DNA of 64,000 nucleotides from Halostella salina. Lineage in GTDB: Archaea > Halobacteriota > Halobacteria > Halobacteriales > Natronoarchaeaceae. The notes below the pieces were generated by a model. The model was not told the DNA's origin. It searched no databases and saw nothing but the letters and a program-made list of their open reading frames with translations. This document shows positions 27,002 through 36,151 of the stretch, in pieces (position 1 is the stretch's first letter; each line of letters starts with the position of its first letter). The stretch is taken from contig NZ_RCIH01000004.1 in assembly GCF_003675855.1 (NCBI RefSeq), forward strand, positions 310,001 to 374,000, written 5' to 3'. A program made the position numbers and the translations under genes.

Positions 27002-27828
27002 GTCGGGTCCTCGCGGTGCCGGTTCCAGGACTCGCTCCCGTACTTCCGGTCGGCCCGAAGCCGCGCGTCGTCCAGTTCCTGGTCGCTCCAGCCCCCCTCG
27101 CGTGCGTCGGCCCACTCCGCCAGACACTGTTCCAGCGTCTCGACGGCTTCCGCCCGCGTCGCGTCGACGTGGTCCGTGATGCTCGTCACCCGGCCGGTGA
27201 ACTCCTCGGGGGTCGCGTCCGGGTTCGAGAAGACGCCGAGGTGGCGGGTGGTGTCGAGGTCGAAGCGCAGCGAGCCGTGCTGGATCACCGCGTCCTTCCG
27301 CCGGTACTGGGCGTTCCCGCTGATCTTCCGCCCGCCACAGAGCAGGTCGTGTGCCGGGTGGATCGCCCGGAGGTAGCAGGCCGGCTCGTGGATCGCCGGC
27401 AGGTCGTCCGCGGCGAACTCGGCGTACACGCCCAGCCGCCGGAACGCCTCGACCACGGGCGTACAGAGCAGGTCGTAACACTCCATCAGGTCCCCCGGAA
27501 GCTCGTCGGCGGGCGCGACGATGGAGTAGGAGATGTCCGCGACCGTGTCGTGGTAGATGCCGCCCCCGCCGGTCTGCCGGCGGACCACGTCCACGCCCGT
27601 CCGGTCGCAGTACGCCCAGTCGACGCTGTCGGGGTCCTGCCGGTAGCCCAGCGAGAGACAGCTCGGCTCCCACTGGTACACCCTGACCGTCCGCGGGCCG
27701 CCGGTCGAGACGGTTTCGGCGGCCACCTCGTCCAGCGCCATGTTCATCGCGCCCGTGCGGGGCTCCTCGCGGACGAGCCGCCAGTCCCTGTCCGCGACCG
27801 AAGAACGGAGTCCGGAGTCGGTGCTCAT
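26998..27828 (-). CDS. Lipoate-protein ligase A family protein
   Basis: 276-residue biotin/lipoate ligase-fold protein that attaches lipoyl groups to E2 or GcvH domains. Motifs: RRQTGGGGIYHDTVADISYS (ligand-binding RRxxGGG loop) near residue 85 and the lysine motif GGRKISGNAQYRRKDAVIQHGSL near residue 165. Start MSTDSG at 27828 preferred; ten further residues are possible upstream. It may modify the complex served by the E1 genes at 41402-43430, though those are far away. Confidence 0.88.
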   Translation of the reverse strand: MSTDSGLRSSVADRDWRLVREEPRTGAMNMALDEVAAETVSTGGPRTVRVYQWEPSCLSLGYRQDPDSVDWAYCDRTGVDVVRRQTGGGGIYHDTVADISYSIVAPADELPGDLMECYDLLCTPVVEAFRRLGVYAEFAADDLPAIHEPACYLRAIHPAHDLLCGGRKISGNAQYRRKDAVIQHGSLRFDLDTTRHLGVFSNPDATPEEFTGRVTSITDHVDATRAEAVETLEQCLAEWADAREGGWSDQELDDARLRADRKYGSESWNRHREDPT

Positions 27829-27973
27829 GGCCTTCGCTACGGCGGGTCGGGGCAAATGCGTTGTGTAGCGTCTCTACCCGCGCGACCGGGATTTGATATA
27901 GCGGTAACTACTTTACAAGTTGCGAGCACGCCGACGCACGGGGCTTAAACCCGCCCGTCCGCAACGACGTCCC

Positions 27974-28888
27974 ATGGTGCAGAACGTCGCCGCGATGCTC
28001 CCCGACCTCGAACCCGAGGATTTCCACCTGCTCTCGGGCGTCGAACAGGGGATGCGGTTCTCGGAGTGGGTACGGCGCGAGAAGTTGCCGGAGTTCTCGC
28101 GGTTGACACAGGAGGACGTGGACTACCGGCTCGACCGGTGTCTCGACCGCGACCTGATAGAGCGCAAGACGATCCAGTACGAGGGGTACCGGCTGAAGTT
28201 CGAGGGGTACGACGCGCTGGCACTGCATACGTTCGTCGAGCGCGACTCGATCTCGGGGTTCGGTTCCTCGCTCGGCGTCGGGAAGGAAAGCGACGTGTAC
28301 GAGGTGCAGTCGTTCGAACCGATGGCCCTGAAGTATCACCGCGAGGGGTTTACGAACTTCCGCGAGGTGATGAAAGAGCGGGATTACACGTCGGACCGGG
28401 AACACGTCTCTTGGCTGTACACCGCGCGCAAGGCGGCCGAACGCGAGTACGAGGCCCTGGAGGCGGTGTATCCGGACGTAGCCGTCCCCCGGCCCGTCGA
28501 CCAGAACCGTCACGCCATCGTGATGGAGAAGATAGACGGCGTCGAACTATCCCGGACCCGACTCGAAGACGAGCAGGTCGTCCCGGTGCTCGCGCTGATC
28601 CTCGACGAACTGGCCGAGGCGTACGAGCAGGGGCGAGTCCACGCGGACATGAGCGAGTACAACGTCTTCGTCAACGAGTCGGGGATCACGATCTTCGACT
28701 GGCCCCAGTCGGTGCCGACCGACCACGAGAACGCCGACGAGTTCCTCGAACGCGACGTCGAGAACGTGGTCGGCTACTTCCGGCGGAAGTACCCCCAGCT
28801 CGTCCCCGACGACGTGGACGTTCCGGGGCTTGCGGCCGCCGTCGCCACTGACGACCGGGACCGACGGCGGTCGTTGCTCGGCCTGTAA
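27974..28888 (+). CDS. rio2: RIO2 atypical serine/threonine kinase
   Basis: 304 residues: an N-terminal winged helix (~1-85), then the RIO kinase domain with the glycine-rich SSLGVGKESDVYE near residue 97, the catalytic-loop HADMSEYN near residue 218 and the metal-binding IFDWPQ in place of DFG near residue 235. Acts in small-subunit rRNA maturation and ribosome assembly. Start at the ATG 27974 gives the canonical MVQNVAAMLPDLEPEDF beginning. Confidence 0.95.
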   Translation: MVQNVAAMLPDLEPEDFHLLSGVEQGMRFSEWVRREKLPEFSRLTQEDVDYRLDRCLDRDLIERKTIQYEGYRLKFEGYDALALHTFVERDSISGFGSSLGVGKESDVYEVQSFEPMALKYHREGFTNFREVMKERDYTSDREHVSWLYTARKAAEREYEALEAVYPDVAVPRPVDQNRHAIVMEKIDGVELSRTRLEDEQVVPVLALILDELAEAYEQGRVHADMSEYNVFVNESGITIFDWPQSVPTDHENADEFLERDVENVVGYFRRKYPQLVPDDVDVPGLAAAVATDDRDRRRSLLGL

Positions 28889-28951
28889 ACCGCTTTTCGA
28901 TATACAAAATCCTGCTCGGCCTGTCGAACGCGAGATGCCGACGCTGCGTGC

Positions 28952-29707
28952 TTACAGGCTCGAACAGACCTGCTCGCCGCTGACGACTTCGGGAATCACG
29001 ACTTCGTCCGCGCCCGCGCGGCGGGCGAGCGCCTCGTCGCGCTGGTCGCCGGCGCGGACAACGAGCGTCACGGTCGGGGCGAGCTGGCTCGCCGCGATGG
29101 AGATCTGGATGTTCGCGTTCGAGTCGTCGATCGCGCCGACGACGGTGTCGGCCCGCTTGACGCCCGCGTCGACGAGCGTCTCCTCGCGCCTCGCGTCGCC
29201 GTTGACCGCGAGCACCCCGTCCTCGATCGCGCGCCGGTACTGTTCGTCCTGCTGTTCGACGACGACCACGTCGCGGTCCGACTCGCTGAGCCGTGACGCG
29301 ACGGTGCTCCCGAACGTGCCGTAGCCACAGATCACCACGTGGTCGTCGAGCGCCTCGATCTTGCCTTCGAGTTGCATGTCTCTGAGTTCCTCCTGTATCC
29401 GCCCGCCGAACGCCGCCGAAAGCAGTGTCTCGCCGATCCACAGGCCGGCGACGACCAGCCCGGAGATCACGACGATCGCGTACGCCTTGACCAGGGTCGC
29501 CGGCCCGTCGTGCGTCCGGAAGTGAAGTTCGATGCTCGTCGGGTCGAGCAGCCAGAACAGCGCGTCGACGACGCCGATGCCCTCGACGGTGCTGAACCCC
29601 GCGACTCCCGCCACGACGACGGTCGCGAACGCGACCACCGGCCGGAGCATCCGCCGGAGCAGCGACCGCTGTGCGAACGCCCCGAGGAGACTACCGGATC
29701 CGTTCAT
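28952..29707 (-). CDS. Two-helix membrane protein with TrkA-N (RCK) domain, channel-like
   Basis: 251 residues: membrane helices at about 24-42 and 72-95, then a Rossmann TrkA-N domain with the dinucleotide loop GYGTFGS at 128-134, QQDEQYRRAIEDGVLAVNGDA and ANIQISIAASQLAP. The layout matches MthK-like potassium channels, but the loop between helices (DALFWLLDPTSIELHF) has no TxGYGD selectivity filter, so it may not be a K+ channel at all. The C-terminal TrkA-C domain is absent. Confidence 0.78.
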   Translation of the reverse strand: MNGSGSLLGAFAQRSLLRRMLRPVVAFATVVVAGVAGFSTVEGIGVVDALFWLLDPTSIELHFRTHDGPATLVKAYAIVVISGLVVAGLWIGETLLSAAFGGRIQEELRDMQLEGKIEALDDHVVICGYGTFGSTVASRLSESDRDVVVVEQQDEQYRRAIEDGVLAVNGDARREETLVDAGVKRADTVVGAIDDSNANIQISIAASQLAPTVTLVVRAGDQRDEALARRAGADEVVIPEVVSGEQVCSSL

Positions 29708-30107
29708 CTACCTCCCGATCCCCCACCGTCCGCCGACCCCCGTGGACGAACTGCCGTACTTGGAATAATCGTTTGGGTACTTATTCATCTATTCTACGTC
29801 TGATCGATCAGAGTATTCCGGTAAAAATCTAATTGATATGCATTTTAGTGCTGAATTGTATATGATAATGAGGTTTGTCCCGGCGAGCGGTCCGTCCGAA
29901 CACGTGCGGCACCGGACTAACTGTCCAGTGGGTCGTACGCTCACCCGGCGGGACAGCCGTCCGGCCGCAGATCTCGCCAGGGGCACTGGTCGCGGCCCGG
30001 CCCGTCCCGCACGCCGATCTCCGACCGACCCCGGAGACACCCATTCTCAGATCTCTGGAATCCGGGTCGCCCTCTTTTACCGGGAGTTCTCACGTTCAGG
30101 TGTAATC
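29708..30107. other. AT-rich 400-bp intergenic region before the multicopper oxidase
   Basis: No supported gene. The left half is AT-rich, unusual here, and contains the 12-bp palindrome CTGATCGATCAG at 29800-29811. A CTCTTTTACC stretch at about 30070-30080 lies ~30 bp before the ATG of the oxidase and fits a TATA box for a leaderless mRNA. A reading frame continuous with the oxidase extends up to 29838, but its residues look like random translation of GC-rich DNA. Confidence 0.5.
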
Positions 30108-31247
30108 ATGACGGACATCGGTGCCCCTGGAGACGGTATGTCACGACGAGCGTTCCTCGCAGCGACGGGCGCGACCGGCGTCGGCGCGGTTGCCGGCTGT
30201 ACGGCCCCGGCCAGCAACCCACAGGCGACGGGGACGACGACGGCCGCCGCTGCGGCGCAGGATCTGCCGACCACCTCGCCGCCGGAAGTCGTCAACGTCG
30301 ACGAGCAGGGCAATCAGCTCACCCTTTCGTCGACCCCCGCGGTCCATCAGGCGCACCCCGGCGAGACGATGGGCGGCCCGGTCGAACTGCCGCAGGTGTG
30401 GGCCTGGCAGGCCGACGACCGCGACCCCAGCGTTCCCGGGCCGATCATCCGGACGACGGAGGGCGAGGACATGGAGGTGACGCTCGACAACACGGACGGC
30501 CGCCGTCCCCACACGGTCCACTTCCACGGCGTGCGCAAGACCTGGGAGAACGACGGCGTCGCGACGACGACCGGTATCACGGTCCCGCCGGGCGAGAAAC
30601 ACACCTACGAGATCCCCGCCAACGTCCCGGGCACGCACCTCTATCACTGCCACTACCAGACCCACCGGCACATCGACATGGGGATGTACGGCATCTTCCG
30701 GGTCGACCCCGAAGGGTACGAGCCGGCCGACCGGGAGTACTTCCTGACGGTCAAGGACTGGGACTCCCGGCTCAACCGGAAGTTCGCCGGCGAGGACGTG
30801 CAGTACAGCCCCCGGAACCGGAACCCCGACGTGTTCACGGTCAACGGGAAGGTCGCGCCGCGGACGCTCCACCCCGAGGACGGGTCGCCGCTCATCGTCT
30901 CGGAGGGCGACACCGTCCGGGTTCACATCGCCAACAGCGGCTACATGTCCCACCCGATCCACATCCACAACCACCGCTACCGGCGCGTGGCGAAGGACGG
31001 CGGGCAGATCCCGGAGGCCGCACAGCACCAGATGGACGTCACGAACATCGCGCCCGCGGAGCGACACACCATCGAGTTCGAGGCCGACGCCGACCCCGGG
31101 ATCTACCTGCTCCACTGTCACAAGGTGAGCCACGCGATGAACGGCGACGTGTACCCCGGCGGGATGGTCGGCGGCGTCGTCTACGAATCCGCGATGGACT
31201 CCGACATCTTCGCCGACCTGATGGAGTACGCGGGCTACGAGGGCTGA
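30108..31247 (+). CDS. Two-domain multicopper oxidase, Tat-exported lipoprotein
   Basis: 379 residues. A twin-arginine signal SRRAFLAATG with lipobox GAVAGC ends near residue 31, so it is probably exported folded by Tat and lipid-anchored. Both cupredoxin domains carry copper ligands: VHFHG and HCHYQTHRHIDMGM in domain 1, HPIHIHNH and HCHKVSHAM in domain 2, which suggests a type-1 centre in each domain and an inter-subunit trinuclear site, as in two-domain laccases. NirK is less likely because NirK lacks the HCHxxxH pair in domain 2. Physiological substrate unknown; copper or phenol oxidation is possible. Confidence 0.9.
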   Translation: MTDIGAPGDGMSRRAFLAATGATGVGAVAGCTAPASNPQATGTTTAAAAAQDLPTTSPPEVVNVDEQGNQLTLSSTPAVHQAHPGETMGGPVELPQVWAWQADDRDPSVPGPIIRTTEGEDMEVTLDNTDGRRPHTVHFHGVRKTWENDGVATTTGITVPPGEKHTYEIPANVPGTHLYHCHYQTHRHIDMGMYGIFRVDPEGYEPADREYFLTVKDWDSRLNRKFAGEDVQYSPRNRNPDVFTVNGKVAPRTLHPEDGSPLIVSEGDTVRVHIANSGYMSHPIHIHNHRYRRVAKDGGQIPEAAQHQMDVTNIAPAERHTIEFEADADPGIYLLHCHKVSHAMNGDVYPGGMVGGVVYESAMDSDIFADLMEYAGYEG

Positions 31248-31328
31248 TAGTGTTTGCTCTCGCCAATTACCGGTGGTCGACGATAACGGTGTGGTCGACC
31301 ACCGGTGAACAGTGAGAGCAAACACTAT
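31247..31328. repeat. 82-bp nested palindrome
   Basis: Outer arms of 15 bp (atagtgtttgctctc at 31247-31261 and its inverse at 31314-31328) and inner arms of 13 bp (accggtggtcgac at 31269-31281, inverse at 31294-31306) share the same centre. The 7-nt spacers between arms are not complementary. It begins on the last base of the multicopper oxidase stop codon. It may be a transcription terminator acting on both strands or a small inserted palindromic/MITE-like element. Confidence 0.8.
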
Positions 31329-31424
31329 GAGGCGGTTCGGTTTCGCCCCGGTTCCGGTTCGCGGACGGACAGGTACGATCGTCGGGAGTAGACGCCTTTT
31401 GCGCTCGGTCCCGTAGCCGTGCGT

Positions 31425-31682
31425 ATGGGACGCACCGTCAAGCTGAACGAGACCGACGCCCTGCTGGACGAACAGGAGTTCCCCCTCTCCCGCGCTGCGG
31501 CGGTCGAGGCGTACGACGACGTGACGCTCAGCCTCGCCGACGGCGAGGAGAACATGGGCGAGGTACTCGCCGACTCGAACGCCGACCGGTTCGACAGCCC
31601 GGACGAACTGGAGAGCGAACTGATGAGTCTCCTCCCACGGCACGCCGTCGGCGAGCCGTATCAGTCGGAGGGCGAAGGGTAG
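31425..31682 (+). CDS. Small haloarchaeal protein (DUF5789 type)
   Basis: 85 acidic residues, MGRTVKLNETDALLDEQEFPLSRAAAVEAYDDVTLSLADGEENMGEVL, a pattern I recognise from the halobacterial DUF5789 family. The repeated layout suggests a small alpha-helical protein. An in-frame GTG six bases upstream is possible. Function unknown. Confidence 0.75.
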   Translation: MGRTVKLNETDALLDEQEFPLSRAAAVEAYDDVTLSLADGEENMGEVLADSNADRFDSPDELESELMSLLPRHAVGEPYQSEGEG

Positions 31683-31709
31683 CGCGCTGCGACGGTCGGC
31701 CGCGCCGCA

Positions 31710-32504
31710 CTACCGGCCGTCGACTCGCTCCAGGAACTCCCGGACCGTCTCGGCGACGCGTTCCGGTGCGCTCGCCGGGGCGTTGTGCCCCAGCCCGTCG
31801 AACTCGACCAGTCGACCGTCCGGGACCGCATCGCGGACCGCGCGGACGCTGTCCCGGAGGTGGGCCGGTCCCTCGCTCCCGGTCAGCAGCAGCGCCGGCG
31901 CGTCGACCTCCAGTGTCTCCGGCAGGCGGTACGCCTCGATGACCCGGTTCATCCGGAGCGTCGTCTCGACGAAGTCGGCGTACCCGGGCCAGGCCGGCCA
32001 CTCGTCGAGCCAGCGTTCGAAGGCCTCGTCCCCGATGTCGCCGCCGTGCAGGACTTCGCGCAGGTGGAGCCGCATCGCGCCGCGACGGTCGCCGTCGTCG
32101 AGCCGTTCCTCCATCCGGGCGACGAGGTCGGCCTCGTCGCGGTAGTCGCCGACGAGCACTGCAGGTTCGTAGGCCACTACGGCTTCGACCGGCGCGACCC
32201 GCGCGGTCTCGATCGCCCGAAGCCCGCCGAAGGAGTGCCCGAACAGGACCGGGTCGCCGTCGACCGCGTCGACGACGGCGCGGGTGTCCGCGACCGCGAG
32301 ATCGAGGCTGTACGCGTCGCCGTCGCCGCTGTCCCCGCGCCCGCGCCGGTCGGGCACGACGACGGTGTGGTCGTCCTCGAAGTGGGGGACGACCGGGTCC
32401 CAGTAGCGTCGGGTGCCGCCCCCGTGGAGTAGCAGGAGCGGCGGCCCCTCGCCGTGTGTCTCGTACGCGATTCGCGTGCCGTCCGCGGAACTGACTGTCT
32501 GCAT
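31710..32504 (-). CDS. Alpha/beta hydrolase
   Basis: 264 residues: oxyanion-hole LLLHGGGTRRYWD near residue 24, PDRRGRGDS near residue 50, nucleophile elbow FGHSFGGLRA near residue 88 giving Ser, and a late GLGHNAP His. Typical cytosolic esterase/epoxide-hydrolase-like architecture; substrate unknown. Divergent from nothing immediate; lies 75 bp downstream of the HTH gene on the same strand. Confidence 0.85.
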   Translation of the reverse strand: MQTVSSADGTRIAYETHGEGPPLLLLHGGGTRRYWDPVVPHFEDDHTVVVPDRRGRGDSGDGDAYSLDLAVADTRAVVDAVDGDPVLFGHSFGGLRAIETARVAPVEAVVAYEPAVLVGDYRDEADLVARMEERLDDGDRRGAMRLHLREVLHGGDIGDEAFERWLDEWPAWPGYADFVETTLRMNRVIEAYRLPETLEVDAPALLLTGSEGPAHLRDSVRAVRDAVPDGRLVEFDGLGHNAPASAPERVAETVREFLERVDGR

Positions 32505-32579
32505 CGGACCGATAGATTGGGGGTCGACGGGAGTGGGCGTGTCTCTCAGTCGTGCGGCAGTTTATAACCCCTGCGCTAC

Positions 32580-33260
32580 TCACCCGTCCGAGAGGTCGGG
32601 CGCGGCGACCGTCGACTCGACGAGGCGGCTCTGAGCGCGCCGGAGCCGCTCGGAGCACGACGACGCCGTGATCCCGAGTTTGGCGGCCACCTCGTCCAGC
32701 GACGCGGCTCGCGGCACCTCGAAGTACCCCATCCGGTGGGCGGTCCGGAGCGCCGCGCGCTGCGGGGCGGTGAGGCCGTCGCCCGGGTCCCCGTCGCTCG
32801 CGGGGGTGAGCCGACGGAGGTCGAACTCGGCGTTGCGCTCCCAGAACGCCCGGAACCCGTCGACCGTCTCCCGGTCGGCGAACCAGCCGGCCTGGATCCA
32901 CCCCGTCGGCGTGACCCGGATGCGCTCGATGCTCGCGTCCGTCTCCGCGAGCGCCTGAAGTTCAGCCACGTCGTCGACGTGGTCGCCGAGCCGCGTCTCC
33001 ATGCTGACGGCCGGGTCGACCCAGTACCGGCTCGTTCCGTCGCCGCGCTCGACCGGGTCGTACGACGCCACGAACGGCGTCGACTCGAAGGCCCGCTCGA
33101 CCGCGTCCGTCGGCCCCTCGACCACGCTCACGACGAAGGCCGTGTACCACTCCTCGCTCGGGTGGAGCTCGACCGAAAGCGTCGCTTCCGGGACCGCGGC
33201 GGCGACCTCGACGAACGGCAGCGCCTCACAGACGATCTCGTACTCCGCGACCAGACCCAT
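32580..33260 (-). CDS. Bat-type (HTH_10) transcriptional regulator
   Basis: 226 residues. The N-terminal ~150 residues form a beta-rich ligand-binding-like region; the C-terminus carries the haloarchaeal bacterio-opsin-activator HTH (LTAPQRAALRTAHRMGYFEVPR...LDEVAAKLGITASSCSERLRRAQSRLV). Upstream of, and collinear with, the hydrolase; just downstream of the NosL-NosD fusion gene. The cysteine-rich N-terminus known from the denitrification regulator NarO is absent. Confidence 0.88.
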   Translation of the reverse strand: MGLVAEYEIVCEALPFVEVAAAVPEATLSVELHPSEEWYTAFVVSVVEGPTDAVERAFESTPFVASYDPVERGDGTSRYWVDPAVSMETRLGDHVDDVAELQALAETDASIERIRVTPTGWIQAGWFADRETVDGFRAFWERNAEFDLRRLTPASDGDPGDGLTAPQRAALRTAHRMGYFEVPRAASLDEVAAKLGITASSCSERLRRAQSRLVESTVAAPDLSDG

Positions 33261-33363
33261 ACCGGCGGAACGTTCCCGGTCGATACTGTGCGTTCCGGTG
33301 TCCCTCGACGTCGAGAGCGGCGAACCGTGGGGTTGCCCTCGTGGTCGGCGACGCGGCCGCGAC

Positions 33364-35310
33364 TCACTGCCGGAAATCCCACGGGTCGTCGTCCTCGTGG
33401 CGGCCGACGCCGTCGTACGCCGCCGTGACCCGGTCGACCGTCCCCGGGCGCGCCGGACGAGCGCGCGGGGCGTCGTCGACGACGCCGCCGGACCGGATCC
33501 CGGGAACGACCGACTGGAGCGCCCGGACGAACGTCACCGCGGGCGACCGGGCGAGTGTGGGTGTCCCCGGCACGTCCGCGAGCCGGCTGTCGACCGCGCC
33601 GGTCGGACGGTACGAGCGGGAGAGCCGGCCGTCGCCGTCGGCGTCGACTCCCGACACGCCCGCCCAGTAGTTTCCGCGCCAGACGTGCTGGACGTTGAAC
33701 TCGACGACCTGAACCGGACGCCCGTTGGCGACCACGTCGTTCCCGGTTACGCGGTTGGTTGGCAGGAACGACATCGCCCGGAACCCGCGGCGGTTGTACG
33801 CCAGCACGTTGCGCTCGTATCTGGAGAACGTCCCACGAACGCCGATCCCGTTGCGGTTGTGGAGGACCACGTTGTCGGCGACGTAGTTGGCCTGTCCCGC
33901 GACGAGGGCACCGTTCCGGTTGTTGTGCAACCGGTTCCCCGCGACGACCGCCCCGTACGACCGGTGCTCGACGTAGACGGCGTTCCAGGTGTCCTCGATC
34001 GCCGAGTCCACCACGGTCGTCCGGATGCCGTAGAAGTCGAACACGCCGACCATCATCCCCTCCATCCGAACGTCCGAGACCACCACGCCGTCGGACTCGT
34101 GGGCGTAGACGCCGACCTTCCCGCCGTAGAACGACGAGTCCCGGACGACGGCTCGCCCGCCGAGCGCGACCACGCCGATGAACCCGTCCTCCCACCGTTT
34201 CGTCCCGTACAGCGTGAGGTTCGACACGGTGACGTTCGGGCTGTTCCGTGCGATGACGCCGTTCGACGTGGTGTTGATACGGACCCGCGAGACGAGCGAC
34301 CGATCCGCGGTGTCGAACACGACGGCGGCGTCGCCGTAGCCGTGGACCTTCCAGATGTCGTAGTTCCACGCGTCCTCGGCGACGGGCACGTCGACGGGCC
34401 GGTCCGCCCCGCTCCGGTTCCCGCCGACGCCGGTGATCGAGAGGTCGACGACGGCGGTTCGGTTGGCCCCGACCGTGATCACGCTGCCGTTTCCGTTACC
34501 GACGACGTGAGTCTCGTTCTGTCCCGCCCCGCGGATCGTGAGCGGCTTGTCGACCCGGAGGTCGTCGACACGATGAGTGCCGGCCGGCACGCGGACCGTT
34601 GTGTTCGGCGGGGCCTGCTCGACGGCGTCGGCGAGCGTCGGCGCGTCGCGGCCGACGACAGTGGAGACCGGTCGGTCGCGCAGCGCCGTCGCGCGCTCGG
34701 CGGTCGCGTTCGCGCGGGCCAGCCGCCGGTCGACGGTGGCTTGCCACTCACTGGACGAGCGGTCGAGGCGGCCGACAGGAGCCGCCCGCGCGCCCGCCCA
34801 CTCCCGCACCTCGCCGCCGTATCGATCGGCGAACGCGGCGGCGTCGCGCCGCTCGGAGAACGGGACGATCGCCGCGTCGCGGGTCGGTATCGTCGCGTCG
34901 CTGTCGACGACGAAGTACGCCTCACGGGCCGGGACCCATTTCGTCGGTGCCGACTCCGGGGCGCGGAGGTGGCCCTCGTCGGTCAGCGACAGGTCGATCC
35001 CCGAGAAGTCCGAGACGTACACCCGCATCGGGGAGCCGAAGGCGTCCCCGCTTTCGGTCCGGAGGCTCGCGACGAGCGATGTGACTCCCCGGTAGCCGAC
35101 GACGTAGCGGTACTGCGAGTAGTACACCTCGGCTTTCGGGACCACGAGCGGGGAGCTGTCGGCCTCGCGGGCCACCTGATCCGGCAGCCCCGTCTGCTGG
35201 GTCCGCTCGAACGGCACCGCCGCGGTCCCGGTTTCGGGCGTGATCCAGAACGGCGCTGCGGCCAGGACGACGAGCAGGGCGAACGCGACGGCGAGGTGTC
35301 GCGAGCGCAT
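33364..35310 (-). CDS. nosD: NosL-NosD fusion, exported copper-maturation beta-helix protein
   Basis: 648 residues. An N-terminal hydrophobic signal/anchor (7-25), a NosL-like domain (about 55-175: PKAEVYYSQYRYVVGY, MRVYVSDFSG, WVPAREAYFVVDSD, IVPFSERRDAAAFADRYGG), then a right-handed parallel beta-helix (about 225-560) built of NosD-type repeats. NosD, with the NosF/NosY transporter encoded divergently 95 bp away, supplies the copper-sulfur cluster of nitrous oxide reductase. The CxxC of true NosL is missing and the whole protein has no cysteine. NosZ is not in the window. Confidence 0.85.
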   Translation of the reverse strand: MRSRHLAVAFALLVVLAAAPFWITPETGTAAVPFERTQQTGLPDQVAREADSSPLVVPKAEVYYSQYRYVVGYRGVTSLVASLRTESGDAFGSPMRVYVSDFSGIDLSLTDEGHLRAPESAPTKWVPAREAYFVVDSDATIPTRDAAIVPFSERRDAAAFADRYGGEVREWAGARAAPVGRLDRSSSEWQATVDRRLARANATAERATALRDRPVSTVVGRDAPTLADAVEQAPPNTTVRVPAGTHRVDDLRVDKPLTIRGAGQNETHVVGNGNGSVITVGANRTAVVDLSITGVGGNRSGADRPVDVPVAEDAWNYDIWKVHGYGDAAVVFDTADRSLVSRVRINTTSNGVIARNSPNVTVSNLTLYGTKRWEDGFIGVVALGGRAVVRDSSFYGGKVGVYAHESDGVVVSDVRMEGMMVGVFDFYGIRTTVVDSAIEDTWNAVYVEHRSYGAVVAGNRLHNNRNGALVAGQANYVADNVVLHNRNGIGVRGTFSRYERNVLAYNRRGFRAMSFLPTNRVTGNDVVANGRPVQVVEFNVQHVWRGNYWAGVSGVDADGDGRLSRSYRPTGAVDSRLADVPGTPTLARSPAVTFVRALQSVVPGIRSGGVVDDAPRARPARPGTVDRVTAAYDGVGRHEDDDPWDFRQ

Positions 35311-35405
35311 CAGTTGGACGTACGGACCGACGAAGTAAATCTACACCGCCGGGGGCTCTCGCACGGCAGCAGGCTTAGGCCGCCGGCCCGTGAAGGGTAC
35401 GCCGA

Positions 35406-36149
35406 ATGACTGGACCGAACCGCGAACCCGCATCGGCGGGCGGGCAGCTCCTCACGGCCGACGGCGTGAGCCTCGCCTACGGCGAGGTGTCGGTACTCGA
35501 CGACGTGTCCGTCCGGCTCGACCGGGGGACGGTGACGGCGGTCGTCGGGCCGAACGGGTCCGGGAAGACGACGCTCGCCGAGGTCGTCGCCGGCCTGCGC
35601 CGCCCCGACGCGGGCGACGTGTCGCTCGACGCGACGGGAGAGCGACCGGTGGGCTTCCTGCCGCAGGCCCCCCGATTCAGGCCGGCGTTCACCGTCGCCG
35701 AGACGCTCCGGTTCTACGCCGACCTCCTGTCGGCGTCGGTTGACGTGGCGGCGGCGATGGAACGGGTCGGTCTCGCCGACGCCGCCGACCGGCGAGTCGA
35801 CGCGCTCTCCGGCGGGATGCGGCGGCTGCTCGGGGTCGCGACGAGCTTCCTCGGCGACCCGGCGCTGGTCGTCCTCGACGAACCGACCAGCGGACTCGAC
35901 CCCCGGATGACGAGGCACGTCTTCGAGGCCGCCGCGACGCGTTCGGACGCCGGGACCGCCGTCCTTCTGACGACCCACGACATGGCCGCCGCCGCGGACG
36001 CCGACGAGGTGCTCGTTCTCCACCGGGGGGAGATCGCCGCCCGCGGTTCGCCGGCCGACCTCCGCGAACGGACGGGCACCGACTCGCTGTCGGCGGCGTT
36101 CTTCGAGGTGGTCGGCACGACCCCGACGGTGCAGACGGGGGTGGCCTGA
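35406..36149 (+). CDS. nosF: NosF-like ABC transporter ATPase
   Basis: 247 residues with Walker A GPNGSGKTTL near residue 50, Q-loop LPQAPRF, signature LSGGMRRLLG near residue 138, Walker B LVVLDEPTSGLD and H-loop TTHDM. The neighbours NosD and NosY identify it as the ATPase of the NosDFY complex, which is thought to deliver sulfur for Cu-site assembly of N2O reductase. Two base pairs separate it from nosY. Confidence 0.88.
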   Translation: MTGPNREPASAGGQLLTADGVSLAYGEVSVLDDVSVRLDRGTVTAVVGPNGSGKTTLAEVVAGLRRPDAGDVSLDATGERPVGFLPQAPRFRPAFTVAETLRFYADLLSASVDVAAAMERVGLADAADRRVDALSGGMRRLLGVATSFLGDPALVVLDEPTSGLDPRMTRHVFEAAATRSDAGTAVLLTTHDMAAAADADEVLVLHRGEIAARGSPADLRERTGTDSLSAAFFEVVGTTPTVQTGVA

Positions 36150-36151
36150 TA

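Noticed and set aside
29838-30107. Extended start for the multicopper oxidase.
   Set aside because: The extra 90 residues lack a signal peptide and destroy the Tat signal position; the ATG at 30108 places SRRAFLAATG near the N-terminus.
30108-31247. NirK nitrite reductase identity for the multicopper oxidase.
   Set aside because: Domain 2 has a full HCHxxxH type-1-like site, unlike NirK; the denitrification neighbours alone do not outweigh this.
32580-33260. Identification of the Bat-type regulator as NarO.
   Set aside because: NarO carries a Cys cluster near the N-terminus; this protein has only isolated cysteines.
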